NCBI RefSeq assembly: GCF_005233835.1
Contig: NZ_SZQA01000021.1
Coordinates: 62,001-126,000 of the forward strand
Source: Herbidospora galbida
Lineage (GTDB): Bacteria > Actinomycetota > Actinomycetes > Streptosporangiales > Streptosporangiaceae
DNA: 64,000 nt
Reading direction: 5' to 3'
Shown: piece after piece, positions 52,721 to 60,801 of the stretch
How positions within the stretch are numbered: the first letter of the stretch is position 1
Layout of the letters: every line of letters starts with the position of its first letter
Made by a program: the position numbers and the translations under genes
The notes under the pieces: model-generated
The model's database searches: none
Seen by the model: the letters and a program-made list of their open reading frames with translations, nothing else
What the model was told of the DNA's origin: nothing

Positions 52721-53619
52721 GCCGCCACGCTCCGGGGCCGTCGGGCGCCGGCGCGCAGACCGGAGGCGATCGTGCGGTGGGCTTCGCCGGGCCGCTGTCC
52801 GACCTGTTCGGCGGCGGAGGCAAGCCAGGCGGTGACGTCGGACTCGGTCAGCGCGCCGCCGGCGACGAGCTGACCGAGGGCGACCGAGGCGTGGTAGAGC
52901 GCGTTGTTGTGGCCGTCGGCGGGCGAGTCGGTCACGCGCGCCAGCTCGGCCGCGACTGCGGTGCGGAGGTAGGCGCTGTGCCGGTCGGCGCCGGCCAGCG
53001 GAACCGTGACCGGTCGCTGCGGCGGCAGAGGCGCGGGGGTGAGGCGCTCGGCCAGCCATCCCGGCAGCGGGGCGGGCGGGGTGCGGTTGATGACCTCGTA
53101 CGGGCCGGCGCCGTCGGGCAGGTCGACGAAACTGCCCGGTCCGACGACGTACCCGCCGACGCCTCGGGTGTCGATTTTCCAGCCCAGCCCGTTGCCGTCC
53201 TCACCTCGGGTGTTGCCCAGCACGACGTCTGCGGGGGCGGTGAAGTACAGGTGCAGTCCGCCGCGCCGCGTGGTCACGGTGAAGGTGTCGAACGGCAGGG
53301 GTTGCCCGGCGCGCTCGCAGAGCACGGCCAGCACGTCGGCGCCGTCGGTGACTCCCGGCAGGTCCCAGGGGGTCGGGGGGCGAAGCCCCTCCTTCTCGGG
53401 CTTGTCGAGGTCAATGACCACGAGCCGGGAGGGGCCGCACGCGATGCCGACGTTGTAAGGCGTGCGAGTCCAGAACCGGCGGATGACGTCGGGGTCGGTG
53501 GTGTTGCGTTCCTTCCACGGCCAGCCCTTGAGCGGCCACTTGCCGCGCGGGGTGAGCGGGAAGACGTGCCAGCCCTTGGCGGCGGCGGCCAGGGCGTAGC
53601 GGGTCAGGTCAGCAGGCAC
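52717..53619 (-). CDS. bifunctional DNA primase/polymerase (prim-pol)
   Basis: The protein has 300 residues. The archaeo-eukaryotic primase fold of PF09250 is shown by YALAAAAKGWHVFPLTPRGKWPL at the start, the catalytic acids in SRLVVIDLDKPEKEG, and RRGGLHLYFTAP with the conserved His. It would prime and extend DNA at the element's origin. It is coupled to the helicase gene. This pair replaces the RepSA-type initiator of pSAM2. Confidence 0.92.
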   Translation of the reverse strand: MPADLTRYALAAAAKGWHVFPLTPRGKWPLKGWPWKERNTTDPDVIRRFWTRTPYNVGIACGPSRLVVIDLDKPEKEGLRPPTPWDLPGVTDGADVLAVLCERAGQPLPFDTFTVTTRRGGLHLYFTAPADVVLGNTRGEDGNGLGWKIDTRGVGGYVVGPGSFVDLPDGAGPYEVINRTPPAPLPGWLAERLTPAPLPPQRPVTVPLAGADRHSAYLRTAVAAELARVTDSPADGHNNALYHASVALGQLVAGGALTESDVTAWLASAAEQVGQRPGEAHRTIASGLRAGARRPRSVAA

Positions 53620-53893
53620 CGGTGTCCTCCTCGGTCGGTTGGCAGGGCGGGGTGGGCTGGCCGTTGTAGTTGTCGCGGGTGGTGCCGTCCGGCAGGCGCC
53701 ATTCGGTCCACCACCGGCGCCCGTACGGGGAAGGGCGCTTCTGTGCCCGGGTGCCGCACCGCCGGCAGGTGGCGTGGTAGTTGTCGTGGTGGGTCCAGCG
53801 GTGCTGACCCGGCGTCGTGGGCTTGTGCGCGTGTTCGTGGTCCCGTTGGTCGGCGGCCTGGTTGGGGTCGCGGTGGTCGGTCGGGGATTTCAT
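53609..53893 (-). CDS. small zinc-knuckle-like protein (94 aa)
   Basis: A hydrophilic, His-rich N-terminus (DHEHAHKP) is followed by CRRCGTRAQK and a C-terminal CQPTEEDTGAC, giving possible zinc ligands. GGAGGAAA precedes the ATG at 53893. It overlaps the prim-pol gene by 11 bp, so it belongs to the replication transcript. No function is known. Confidence 0.7.
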   Translation of the reverse strand: MKSPTDHRDPNQAADQRDHEHAHKPTTPGQHRWTHHDNYHATCRRCGTRAQKRPSPYGRRWWTEWRLPDGTTRDNYNGQPTPPCQPTEEDTGAC

Positions 53894-53916
53894 GCGGGTT
53901 TCCTCCGGCTTGGGGT

Positions 53917-53943
53917 GCCTGAGGCGCTGAGAGCGCCTCAGGC
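53917..53943. terminator. 12-bp perfect stem with GAG loop before the 94-aa gene
   Basis: GCCTGAGGCGCT pairs with AGCGCCTCAGGC. On the minus strand the hairpin stands immediately before a Shine-Dalgarno sequence, so it may be an attenuator between the methyltransferase and the replication genes. On the plus strand it is followed by GGCTTTTGATTT. Confidence 0.65.
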
Positions 53944-53971
53944 GGCTTTTGATTTATGTCCGCTTATTTGA

Positions 53972-53987
53972 GCAAGCGTTTGCTTGC
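53972..53987. repeat. inverted repeat GCAAGC-GTTT-GCTTGC
   Basis: The 11 bases GCAAGCGTTTG are shared with 51086-51096 in the iteron region, suggesting a common binding protein or a second origin-related site. A further stem (CCCGTC/GACGGG, about 54010-54033) may end the methyltransferase transcript. Confidence 0.4.
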
Positions 53988-54041
53988 CTCGGCCGTCAGG
54001 ACGCTCTCAGCCCGTCCGGCGTCTGACGGGTTGTGCGGGTC

Positions 54042-54740
54042 CTAAGCGGCGGCGGGGATGTGATCGGCGGTCAGATCGGCGACAAGGGTTTCGCCGATGA
54101 AGCGGGTGTATGCGGGTGGGATGGCCTGGGTCAGTTCCCGCATGGTCATCCAGTCGATGCCCATGGCGTCGGCGGCTTCGCTGCGGTGGAACTTGTAGGA
54201 CCCGTTGGGCATCGGGCCGCGCCCGCCGGTGCCGTAGACGCCTCCGATGGGTCTGCGTCCGCAGTGGCAGCCGCCGGCGCCCATGAGGAACTCGGAGGTC
54301 TCGAACAGGCGGTGTCGCTTCAGCCAGCGGGTTTTGCCGTCTCGGCACCTGGCGGTGAGAGCGAACTCCGACCCGCACAGCACCAGCGCGCCGGGCATGG
54401 GTGCGTCGGGGACGTTCTCCATGACCCAGGGCCGTCCCGACCGGATCAACAGGTCCCGGGTGGGACCGATCAGGTCGGGGTGGTGGTCGTGCGGGTGCAG
54501 ATGCCGCAGGCTGGTGTAGAACTGGCACGGCGGGCTGGCATGGATCACGTCGTACTCGTGGCCGTGCGCGGCCAGGTACTCCAGCGCGTCGCCCTGGCGG
54601 AAGGCGAACGGGTAGTTGGGCTGCGGCTTGACGTCGACACCGGTGACGTCGAATCCCGCCAGGTGGTAGCCCATGCCCGCACCTCCGGCGCAGCAGAACA
54701 GATCCAGCAGGCGCGGCCGGTCGCGTCTGCGGGCGTTCAT
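54042..54740 (-). CDS. DNA (cytosine-5)-methyltransferase, short form
   Basis: The protein is 232 residues from ATG 54740. Motif I is LLDLFCCAGGAGMGYHLAGF, motif IV contains the catalytic Cys in ASPPCQFY, motif VI is WVMENVPDA and motif X QAIPPAYTRFIGETL. The target-recognition part is much shorter than in usual enzymes of 330-420 residues. No restriction endonuclease gene is adjacent, so it may protect the element against host restriction. It is coupled (ATGA) to the small membrane gene before it. Confidence 0.88.
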   Translation of the reverse strand: MNARRRDRPRLLDLFCCAGGAGMGYHLAGFDVTGVDVKPQPNYPFAFRQGDALEYLAAHGHEYDVIHASPPCQFYTSLRHLHPHDHHPDLIGPTRDLLIRSGRPWVMENVPDAPMPGALVLCGSEFALTARCRDGKTRWLKRHRLFETSEFLMGAGGCHCGRRPIGGVYGTGGRGPMPNGSYKFHRSEAADAMGIDWMTMRELTQAIPPAYTRFIGETLVADLTADHIPAAA

Positions 54741-54955
54741 CGGCTGCCGTCGCGGTTCAGACGGCGGAAGTAGACGTACAGGCGCCAGCCGATCCGGGGC
54801 CGCATGCCGGTGCCCTCGCAGGCGTGGCAAGTGCGCCGTTTCGGGCGCCGGGCGCAGCGCTGGCAGGTGCCCCACGGGGAACTGGCGCAGAACCCGATGT
54901 AACACAGAGTGGCGATCGGAAGGCAGAGGACTAGCAGGGTGATGACGGTGGCCAT
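54737..54955 (-). CDS. small membrane protein with CxxC pairs (72 aa)
   Basis: An N-terminal hydrophobic helix (TVITLLVLCLPIATLCYIGF) is followed by CQRCARRPKRRTCHACEG, a rubredoxin-like zinc ribbon, and a basic tail. The stop overlaps the methyltransferase start. Similar small coupled genes are usual in actinomycete conjugative elements. Confidence 0.7.
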   Translation of the reverse strand: MATVITLLVLCLPIATLCYIGFCASSPWGTCQRCARRPKRRTCHACEGTGMRPRIGWRLYVYFRRLNRDGSR

Positions 54956-54996
54956 CAGGGCCTCCAGGGCCGTATCGAGGGTTTCCGCAGGCCAGG

Positions 54997-55082
54997 GTCT
55001 AGACGCTAGATCGCTGGCAGAGGTCGGTTTGAGGGTCTAGGCGGGGCTCTAGACCTAGAGGGGGTGGCCTCTAGGTCTAGAG
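54997..55082. repeat. CTAG-motif cluster with 15-bp stem after traB
   Basis: GGGTCTAG occurs at 54996-55003 and 55034-55041, and CTCTAGACCTAGAGG (55047-55061) pairs perfectly with 55068-55082. The hairpin can end the traB transcript. In pSVH1-like plasmids the clt transfer locus recognised by TraB lies near traB, so these repeats are also clt candidates; this is inference. Confidence 0.5.
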
Positions 55083-55094
55083 GCGATCCGGTGG

Positions 55095-57368
55095 CTAGGA
55101 AACGGCCCCGGTTGCCCGCTTCTTGTCACGGTGGGTGACGGCGGTGAGGATGTCGTCACGGGCGATCCCGATGCGGTTGGCGCCTTTGCCGCCACCCTCC
55201 GGAGTGCCCCACACCTGCATCGTGCGGATGCCGTACGGCTTGAGAGCGCTGGTGAGCTGACCGGTCTTCGCGCCGCCTTCGAGGTCGGCCCACGGGCCGT
55301 AGACCTCGGGCCGCAGTTCGGCCAGCCGGTCCACCACCAGCTCGTTCCACACCTTCGCCTCAGCGGGCGGGACCACGGCCAGTACATCGGCCAGCAGATC
55401 GAACGCGGGGGCGACCTGTTCGGGGCGCTGCCCGGCGGCATGCCCGGTGAGCACCCCGGCGCCGGAGCGCAGGGCGTGCGCGCGGTCGGCGATCTTCTGG
55501 GTTGCCGGGGTGTCGAGGTAGGCGGTGCGGGTGACCTTGGGCATCGGGGTCGCGCCGACGAGGTAGCCGATACCGGCGTCCACCTTGGGCTGGAACACCG
55601 TGGCGCGGATTCCGTTCTTGTACGCGGAGGTGCCCAGGATCATGTCGTTCTCGATCTGGCCAGCCACCCGCAGGCAGAACCGGATGGACACGTTGGCGCT
55701 GATCCCGGTCGGCAGGCTGTCCTTGTCCGGGCGCTGGGTGGCCAGGACCAGCACCACGCCCAGCGCACGGCCGAGCTTGATGATGAACTCGGCATCATCG
55801 CCCGCCTTGTCGCCGAACTCCGGGTGCGCGAACAGGTTCTGGCACTCGTCGAAGATGGCCACCAGCGGGTGAAGACCGAGCGAGCGCATGTCGGCAATCT
55901 GCCGCGTGACCTTCTTGTCCGGGCACAAGTCCGGCGGCAGCGCCTTGAGCGCGGCGGCCCGGCGCATGACCTCTTTACGCAGCAGCGCCAGGGAATCGGC
56001 GGCGTAGCCGATCGCCTCATCTTCGATCCCGGACACGTACCGGTGGCAGTTCTGCTCATGCGGGTCCAGGTCGCCGGTGCCCTTGAGCTCATGAATCCAC
56101 AGCTCAACACTCGGGTCCAGCGCCGCACCGGAGGCCAGCACCCGAACCGAGGCGGTCTTACCCTGACCGGGCTGGGAACCGATCAGGTGGTTGTGCTCGA
56201 TGACCGGCACGGTCACGGCCCGTCCACGTGGGTCGGACCCGAACGGGATGCCCTTGAACACATCGTGGCTACCCGCCTTGACCAGCGGCGATTTCACGAC
56301 CGTCTTGGACAGGTCCTTGTCCCCGACCCACAGGATCAGACGCCCCTCGTGGATCGCGCTGTCGCCCTCGGGCCAGATGCAGCCCAGCGGCCGGCGCAGC
56401 GCTGAGGCCATCCGGTCGCGCTTGTCCATCACGTCGGCCACGGTCACGCCGTACGGGAGATCGATGTCAGCCCGCCAGCCGGGGCCATCCCGGGTGATCG
56501 GGGCCACAAACCGGATGGCGTCCTTGGGGTTCTTGGTCATGGCCTGGTTGATGCCGGCGATGCCCAGCACGGTCAGCGACCGGATCACGATGTCGCTGGT
56601 CAGCTTCTCCACTGCCGACGGCACCACGGCGCGTTCGATCAGGGGCCGGTCGGCGGGCTTGCCGATGATGCCCAGCACCGCGACGACCACGGCCAGCGCC
56701 GCCAACTGGAGCGCGGTGGGCTGGTTGGCGACGATGAGGGCCAGGATCAGCAGCGTCAGCACGGTCAGCCCGGCAATCCACACGCGCAGCCGCACCCGGG
56801 CGTCACGCTGCCGGGACAGTTTCAGGTACGCCTCGGGGTCGGCCTTCTGCACGGTGGCCATCCGCACGGGGTGGCCTTCCAGGTCGAAGGTCCATCGGAT
56901 GAACCCGCCGGTCAGCCGGACGAGTCCGCGCGGCGCGCGGACGGCCATCCGGCCGGCGTACAGCGGGGTTCGGGTGAGCTGGTAGCCGGAGACGTGCAGG
57001 TAGTGCCGACCGGCCCAGGCCAGCGTGTCGACGGCCTCGGTGCGCGAGCGCAGCCACGTCGGGACGATCGGCTGACGGGTCCGCGCCTTGGCCTCCAGGT
57101 CGGTCCGCCAGTCCGGCAGGTCGTGCCCCGGCTGGTCGACCATCACCTGACCTTCCAGGACCGGCGTGACGTCGGCGCCCATGGTGGCCTCGGTGAGAAG
57201 AACGTTGGTGGCGCGGCTCTTGCCGGTCGCCTCGGGGCTGTCGTCGGTCGAGCGGCCGGCGCGGGCGCTAGTGATGGGGACGACCTCAGCGCCGGTCGGT
57301 TCGTCCGGGCGGTTCGAACCGATCTCTGGCGTGGGCGGTTCTACGGGGGTGGGCTGGTCGTGCCTCAT
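55095..57368 (-). CDS. traB: TraB-type FtsK/SpoIIIE DNA translocase
   Basis: The protein is 757 residues from ATG 57368, behind GAGGTGAC. Two membrane helices (about 215-255) precede the motor domain with Walker A IGSQPGQGKTAS and Walker B LVAIFDECQNLF, then LGVVLVLATQRPDKDSLP. The C-terminal ~90 residues look like a winged-helix that reads repeats at the transfer locus. Such proteins alone move double-stranded DNA between hyphae. It is the main transfer protein of the element. Confidence 0.93.
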   Translation of the reverse strand: MRHDQPTPVEPPTPEIGSNRPDEPTGAEVVPITSARAGRSTDDSPEATGKSRATNVLLTEATMGADVTPVLEGQVMVDQPGHDLPDWRTDLEAKARTRQPIVPTWLRSRTEAVDTLAWAGRHYLHVSGYQLTRTPLYAGRMAVRAPRGLVRLTGGFIRWTFDLEGHPVRMATVQKADPEAYLKLSRQRDARVRLRVWIAGLTVLTLLILALIVANQPTALQLAALAVVVAVLGIIGKPADRPLIERAVVPSAVEKLTSDIVIRSLTVLGIAGINQAMTKNPKDAIRFVAPITRDGPGWRADIDLPYGVTVADVMDKRDRMASALRRPLGCIWPEGDSAIHEGRLILWVGDKDLSKTVVKSPLVKAGSHDVFKGIPFGSDPRGRAVTVPVIEHNHLIGSQPGQGKTASVRVLASGAALDPSVELWIHELKGTGDLDPHEQNCHRYVSGIEDEAIGYAADSLALLRKEVMRRAAALKALPPDLCPDKKVTRQIADMRSLGLHPLVAIFDECQNLFAHPEFGDKAGDDAEFIIKLGRALGVVLVLATQRPDKDSLPTGISANVSIRFCLRVAGQIENDMILGTSAYKNGIRATVFQPKVDAGIGYLVGATPMPKVTRTAYLDTPATQKIADRAHALRSGAGVLTGHAAGQRPEQVAPAFDLLADVLAVVPPAEAKVWNELVVDRLAELRPEVYGPWADLEGGAKTGQLTSALKPYGIRTMQVWGTPEGGGKGANRIGIARDDILTAVTHRDKKRATGAVS

Positions 57369-57505
57369 GATGGGGTCACCTCGTGCTCGTTGGAAGGTCC
57401 GGGGTTGCAGGGCACGGCCGGTGTCTTGGCGGATTCGGCCGTGCCCCAAGTGCCGCCCGTGGCGGCCTTACGAATGGGACGGATCAGGGCGGCGGGCAGC
57501 GTCAC
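57365..57505 (-). CDS. 46-aa coupled small ORF before traB
   Basis: It starts at GTG 57505 within the stop of the 77-aa gene and ends with TGA overlapping the traB ATG. Both joints are 4-base overlaps, which supports translation. The sequence (VTLPAALIRPIRKAATGG...) has no known motif. Confidence 0.5.
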   Translation of the reverse strand: MTLPAALIRPIRKAATGGTWGTAESAKTPAVPCNPGPSNEHEVTPS

Positions 57506-57735
57506 GACGGGATCTCGGTGTCCCGCTGACGGTGGCCGGCGCACCGGGGGTTCGGGGCGGGGCAGCCGTACTCGTGCAGTTCGCCGCAGTGGTCGCACCG
57601 GTAGAACCGGGCGGTGTGCTCGTTGACGGTGTCGCGGACGTAGTGGCGGTCGTTGAAGCCGCGAACGGCGATCCAGCCGACGAAGCTGACGCAGGCGGCA
57701 GCGCTGCCGACGATGGCAACCATGGGATCGAACAT
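57502..57735 (-). CDS. small membrane/zinc protein (77 aa)
   Basis: A hydrophobic helix (MVAIVGSAAACVSFVGWIAV) precedes RCDHCGELHEYGCPAPNPRC, a likely zinc site. It lies 12 bp behind the DUF2637 gene in the transfer operon. It may belong to the Spd-type spread proteins; this rests on position only. Confidence 0.65.
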   Translation of the reverse strand: MFDPMVAIVGSAAACVSFVGWIAVRGFNDRHYVRDTVNEHTARFYRCDHCGELHEYGCPAPNPRCAGHRQRDTEIPS

Positions 57736-57747
57736 GGCAGGTCCTCC

Positions 57748-58758
57748 TTACAGGTTGGGGTCGGTGAGCGCGTCGCGCAGAGCGCGGGCGGTGTCCATGC
57801 CGCAGGACAGAGCACGCTGAATCTGGCGGGCACTGGGATGACGGGGAAGCTCGCCCTCGGCGGTGAGGGCCTGCACACGGGCGATGAGTTCCGGGCTCGC
57901 CCTGTACGTAAGGCCAGTAAGGGGGCCGTTCCGCTGGTCCTCCGGGGTGAAGTCGAGGGCGGCGAAGGCGGCCAGGATGATCGGCAGCGCCATCACCAAG
58001 GCCACGGCCACGATGGGGCCGATCAGGTGCAGCACCAGACGCGGGAACGAGAACGAGTCGGCGACACCGGGCAGGTAGGGGAAGGCGTTCATCCCCAAGG
58101 TCAGCGCCAGGAACAGCCACTCGATCCGGACAAGGATCGTGGAGCGGATGGGCTGGCCGAGGGTGGCCATGTAGGCACGGGCGCCGACGACGACCAACAG
58201 CGTGATCGACATGAACGGCTCGACGAACCAGGCGAACAGCCACCCGGGCGACCAAGCGTCGGCGCCGTCCGCCGCGAAGTGCTGCACACCGGCGGTGGAC
58301 CAGGCCAGCGCCAGCGCCAGCCCCACCATCGCGCCAGCCACCAGCAGGCGCCGCATCCGCGCGGCCGACCACGCGCGCATCGCCGGGTCCTGCGCGAGCG
58401 CGTGCAACCGGGCCGCCTCGTGCGCCGCGCGCTGCCGGCGGCGAACCTTGGGACTGTCGAGCTGTAGCGGGGTGTCGTCGGCCTGGAGGTCGGCCAGCAG
58501 GCGGGCTTCGGCGACCTGTTCCCGCAGGCGTTTCACCCGGCGGGTCCGTCCCTTCTCGACCTCACCGGCGGGGGCAGGAGCCGGCGAGGCCGCAGGCGGG
58601 GTTACCGGCTCGTCGAGCGGGATGACTGGCCGGGGCAGATGGGCGATGGTGGCCAGGTCAGCGCGGGGGGCGCGGTCGACGATGCCGACGTAGTCCGGGA
58701 GGTCGGGGCCGTCGTCGTCGGCCGGGTCGGAGAACGGGATGGTCAGCGGGGTCGTCAC
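57748..58758 (-). CDS. DUF2637 membrane protein (Spd-like)
   Basis: The protein has 336 residues from GTG 58758, behind AAGGAG. The first 110 residues are soluble, Pro-rich and contain a charged helix (RRVKRLREQVAEARLL). Four membrane helices follow (about 125-270), as in DUF2637 proteins found beside traB. The last 60 residues are HTH-like (SARQIQRALSCGMDTARALRDAL), usual in this family. A role in intramycelial spread is inferred. Confidence 0.85.
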   Translation of the reverse strand: MTTPLTIPFSDPADDDGPDLPDYVGIVDRAPRADLATIAHLPRPVIPLDEPVTPPAASPAPAPAGEVEKGRTRRVKRLREQVAEARLLADLQADDTPLQLDSPKVRRRQRAAHEAARLHALAQDPAMRAWSAARMRRLLVAGAMVGLALALAWSTAGVQHFAADGADAWSPGWLFAWFVEPFMSITLLVVVGARAYMATLGQPIRSTILVRIEWLFLALTLGMNAFPYLPGVADSFSFPRLVLHLIGPIVAVALVMALPIILAAFAALDFTPEDQRNGPLTGLTYRASPELIARVQALTAEGELPRHPSARQIQRALSCGMDTARALRDALTDPNL

Positions 58759-58789
58759 GGGGACTCCTTGGCAGGTATGGGGCGGGTGG

Positions 58790-59191
58790 TCAGGCGGCCA
58801 TCGGCTCGACTGCCTCGGGGCCGTAAGCGCAGATCAGGCAGATACCGAGGTGGCGCGGCAGGACGTAGCCGGCGTCCTTGCGGCAGTCCGGGCAGGTGCG
58901 GCGGGCGGCGTTGGCCTTGGCGAGCGCGGCCAACTGGCGCGGGGTGGCGGGGCGCTTGGGAAGCGCGAACCGCACGTCGTAGAGGAAGGCGACGCGGATG
59001 CCGCCGGGGGCGTTGTAGCGGCGGGAACGCCACATCACCTGTGCGACCACCTGCTGACCGCCGGGGCGCAGCCCGCGTTCGGCCAACTGGCGCCGGGTCA
59101 GCAGGTCGGTGGGGGCGAACCGCCACGGGTAGGTGGGGATGTCGTGGCGGGCGGCGGTGGGGTCGTAGAACGCGGCGCGGATGCGGCTCAT
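58790..59191 (-). CDS. RRQL-motif protein of actinomycete elements (133 aa)
   Basis: The start ATG 59191 overlaps the stop of the upstream membrane gene. The motif LLTRRQLAERGLRPGGQQVVAQVMWRSRR is common in small proteins encoded by AICEs. A C-terminal zinc site is suggested by CPDCRKD and CLICAYG. No activity is known. Confidence 0.75.
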   Translation of the reverse strand: MSRIRAAFYDPTAARHDIPTYPWRFAPTDLLTRRQLAERGLRPGGQQVVAQVMWRSRRYNAPGGIRVAFLYDVRFALPKRPATPRQLAALAKANAARRTCPDCRKDAGYVLPRHLGICLICAYGPEAVEPMAA

Positions 59192-59778
59192 GCGCGGGTA
59201 CCGCCCTTCCGCAGTCGGGGAAGACCGGCGTACACGCACATCTGGACCGCCAGGACCGTGATGATGACCAACTCGGCCAGCGACGCGACGATGACTAACG
59301 GAGATGGCTGCCCGGCAATCCAGACCACGATCAGGCCGGTCAGGGAGGGCAGGTAGAACGCCAGCAGGTTGACCGCGAGCTGGAACCACTTGCGGGAACG
59401 GCGTCGGGTGTCTCGGCTGTGGTCGTGCTCCCAGCCGAACAGGCCGGTGTCGGCGCCGTCGAGGTCGGCGGCGGCGGTCAGGCGCGGGGTGAGGTCCTCG
59501 CGGATGTACCGGCCGATCATCGTGACCATGTGGTCGGCGCACAGGTGCGTCCAGCCGAGCACGACGCCCGTGATCGGCAGCACGAGCAGCAGGTACAGGC
59601 GGCCGGCGGACGCGGTCACGGCCGCGACGGCGGCGATCGAGGTCAGTTGGGCGTACAGCAGGTTGTCGCGGAAGCCGATGCGCGAGATCTGTTCGGCCTT
59701 GAGCCGGTCGTACTCGGCCGCGTGCAGCGTGATCGCGTGCCCGGCGCGGGTGGTGGCGGCGGTGTCGGTGTCGCTCAC
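59188..59778 (-). CDS. four-helix membrane protein (196 aa)
   Basis: A charged amphipathic N-terminus (AAEYDRLKAEQISRIGFRDNLLY) is followed by two helices (about 45-80), a cytoplasmic loop with ADHMVTMIGRYIREDLTPRL and two further helices (about 133-185). The pattern occurs in many actinomycete mobile elements. The family has no known function. It is coupled to the 133-aa gene behind it. Confidence 0.75.
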   Translation of the reverse strand: MSDTDTAATTRAGHAITLHAAEYDRLKAEQISRIGFRDNLLYAQLTSIAAVAAVTASAGRLYLLLVLPITGVVLGWTHLCADHMVTMIGRYIREDLTPRLTAAADLDGADTGLFGWEHDHSRDTRRRSRKWFQLAVNLLAFYLPSLTGLIVVWIAGQPSPLVIVASLAELVIITVLAVQMCVYAGLPRLRKGGTRA

Positions 59779-59798
59779 TTGCTCACTCCGAAGGGGTG

Positions 59799-59930
59799 TC
59801 AGCCGCAGGTGCGGCAGGTGGTCGAGGTCAGGAAGTTCACGGCGCCGCAGCTACACACCCAGGTCGAGGCGGTACCGGGCGGCAGCCACGGGCCACGACG
59901 GAACCGGCGGCGGAATCGGATGTAATTCAC
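59799..59930 (-). CDS. 43-aa zinc-ribbon protein
   Basis: It starts at GTG 59930 within the WhiB stop and has a basic N-terminus (RFRRRFRRG) and a CSCG...CRTCG zinc ribbon at the end. The overlap with whiB argues for translation. It is too short for family assignment. Confidence 0.6.
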   Translation of the reverse strand: MNYIRFRRRFRRGPWLPPGTASTWVCSCGAVNFLTSTTCRTCG

Positions 59931-60478
59931 GACGCCAGCGCCGGGCGGGCCAAGGCGGCTAGTTCGTCGGCGGTGTAACCGGCCCAGACGCCATCAGCGG
60001 GCGCGGAGGCCAGGGCGTAGGGCAGGCACAACGCCCGGACGGGGCACGTCTCACACACCTGCCGGGCCACCGCCACCCGAGCCGACTCCTGTTCAGGAGA
60101 CTCGGGAGCGTCGGGGCCGGTGTGCAGCTCGGGGTCATAGGCACACTCGGCGGCCTGGCCCAGCGCGCAAGGCTCCGGGCCGGCGGCCAACGTCGCCGGG
60201 TGGGAAGCGGTGAACACGGCGCCGTATGTCCACGCGGCGCCACGCGCGGTCGCGGTCAACCGGGCCAGGTCGTCACCGGTGGCGCAGACCTTGACCGGAC
60301 GACCGCCATAGCGCTCGACGGTCGCCCAACCGGCGTCGCCAGCCGACGGGACCAGCCGGCGAAGCTCCGGGGTAAGGGGTTCGACAATCACCACATGCTC
60401 GGGGGCCTGAGCACTGACACGGAGGGAACGCGCAGCCCGAAGCGGGCGCACGTCGCTGGAACGGAGGGGATTTGCCAT
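59927..60478 (-). CDS. WhiB-family iron-sulfur regulator
   Basis: The protein has 183 residues. The WhiB domain occupies the C-terminal half with ligands in ECAYDPE, VCETCPVRALC and the turn GVWAGYT (usually G-[VI]-W-G-G). The N-terminal 95 residues are an unusual extension. WhiB proteins carry a 4Fe-4S cluster and modify sigma factor activity. As first gene of the long leftward operon it may control element genes. Confidence 0.88.
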   Translation of the reverse strand: MANPLRSSDVRPLRAARSLRVSAQAPEHVVIVEPLTPELRRLVPSAGDAGWATVERYGGRPVKVCATGDDLARLTATARGAAWTYGAVFTASHPATLAAGPEPCALGQAAECAYDPELHTGPDAPESPEQESARVAVARQVCETCPVRALCLPYALASAPADGVWAGYTADELAALARPALAS

Positions 60479-60801
60479 GATGGCGACTACTCCTGACTGC
60501 TGATGAGCGGAAGGGAAGTCAGCCGGGGCGGCTTCGAGTCTTGGCGGAAACGGGCCGCCCCGGTCTGGCGTAGGTCTGGGTGATACGCACAGGTCAGGGC
60601 GTATGCAGGGCCGCCTTTCTTGGGAGGCGGTAGCCCTTTCGTCGTCGCTATTGAGTTCTCAAACGATCAGGTGCGACAGCCCGTCGGCGCGCGGCTTGGC
60701 CGCCTTCCTAGGTCTTCCGGCTGCGCACTCTCCTCTAGCCATCTACTCGTCTAGAGGAGTTGCTCTATATGTATCTCAGACTCGTCTAGAGGAGTCAATC
60801 C
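60479..60801 (-). promoter_or_regulatory. control region and long leader of the transfer operon
   Basis: This 323-bp gene-free stretch holds the promoter with two operators (60745-60798) and a leader of about 280 nt. The leader contains a palindrome TTGAGTTCTCAA (60651-60662; minus strand TTTGAGAACTCAATAG, like motifs in actinobacterial rRNA leaders and spacers), a small stem CCGCCT/AGGCGG (60611-60630) and a 10-bp stem CCGGGGCGGC/GCCGCCCCGG (60523-60532, 60554-60563) just before whiB. Confidence 0.6.
60745..60798 (-). promoter_or_regulatory. operon promoter with two ACTCGTCTAGAGGAGT operators
   Basis: The 16-bp site occurs identically at 60745-60760 and 60780-60795, 35 bp apart, and is palindromic at 14 of 16 positions. 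On the minus strand TTGACT (60798-60793) and a -10-like TACATA (60773-60768) flank the second copy, so a bound repressor would block RNA polymerase. The adjacent GntR/HutC gene is the likely regulator. Confidence 0.65.
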
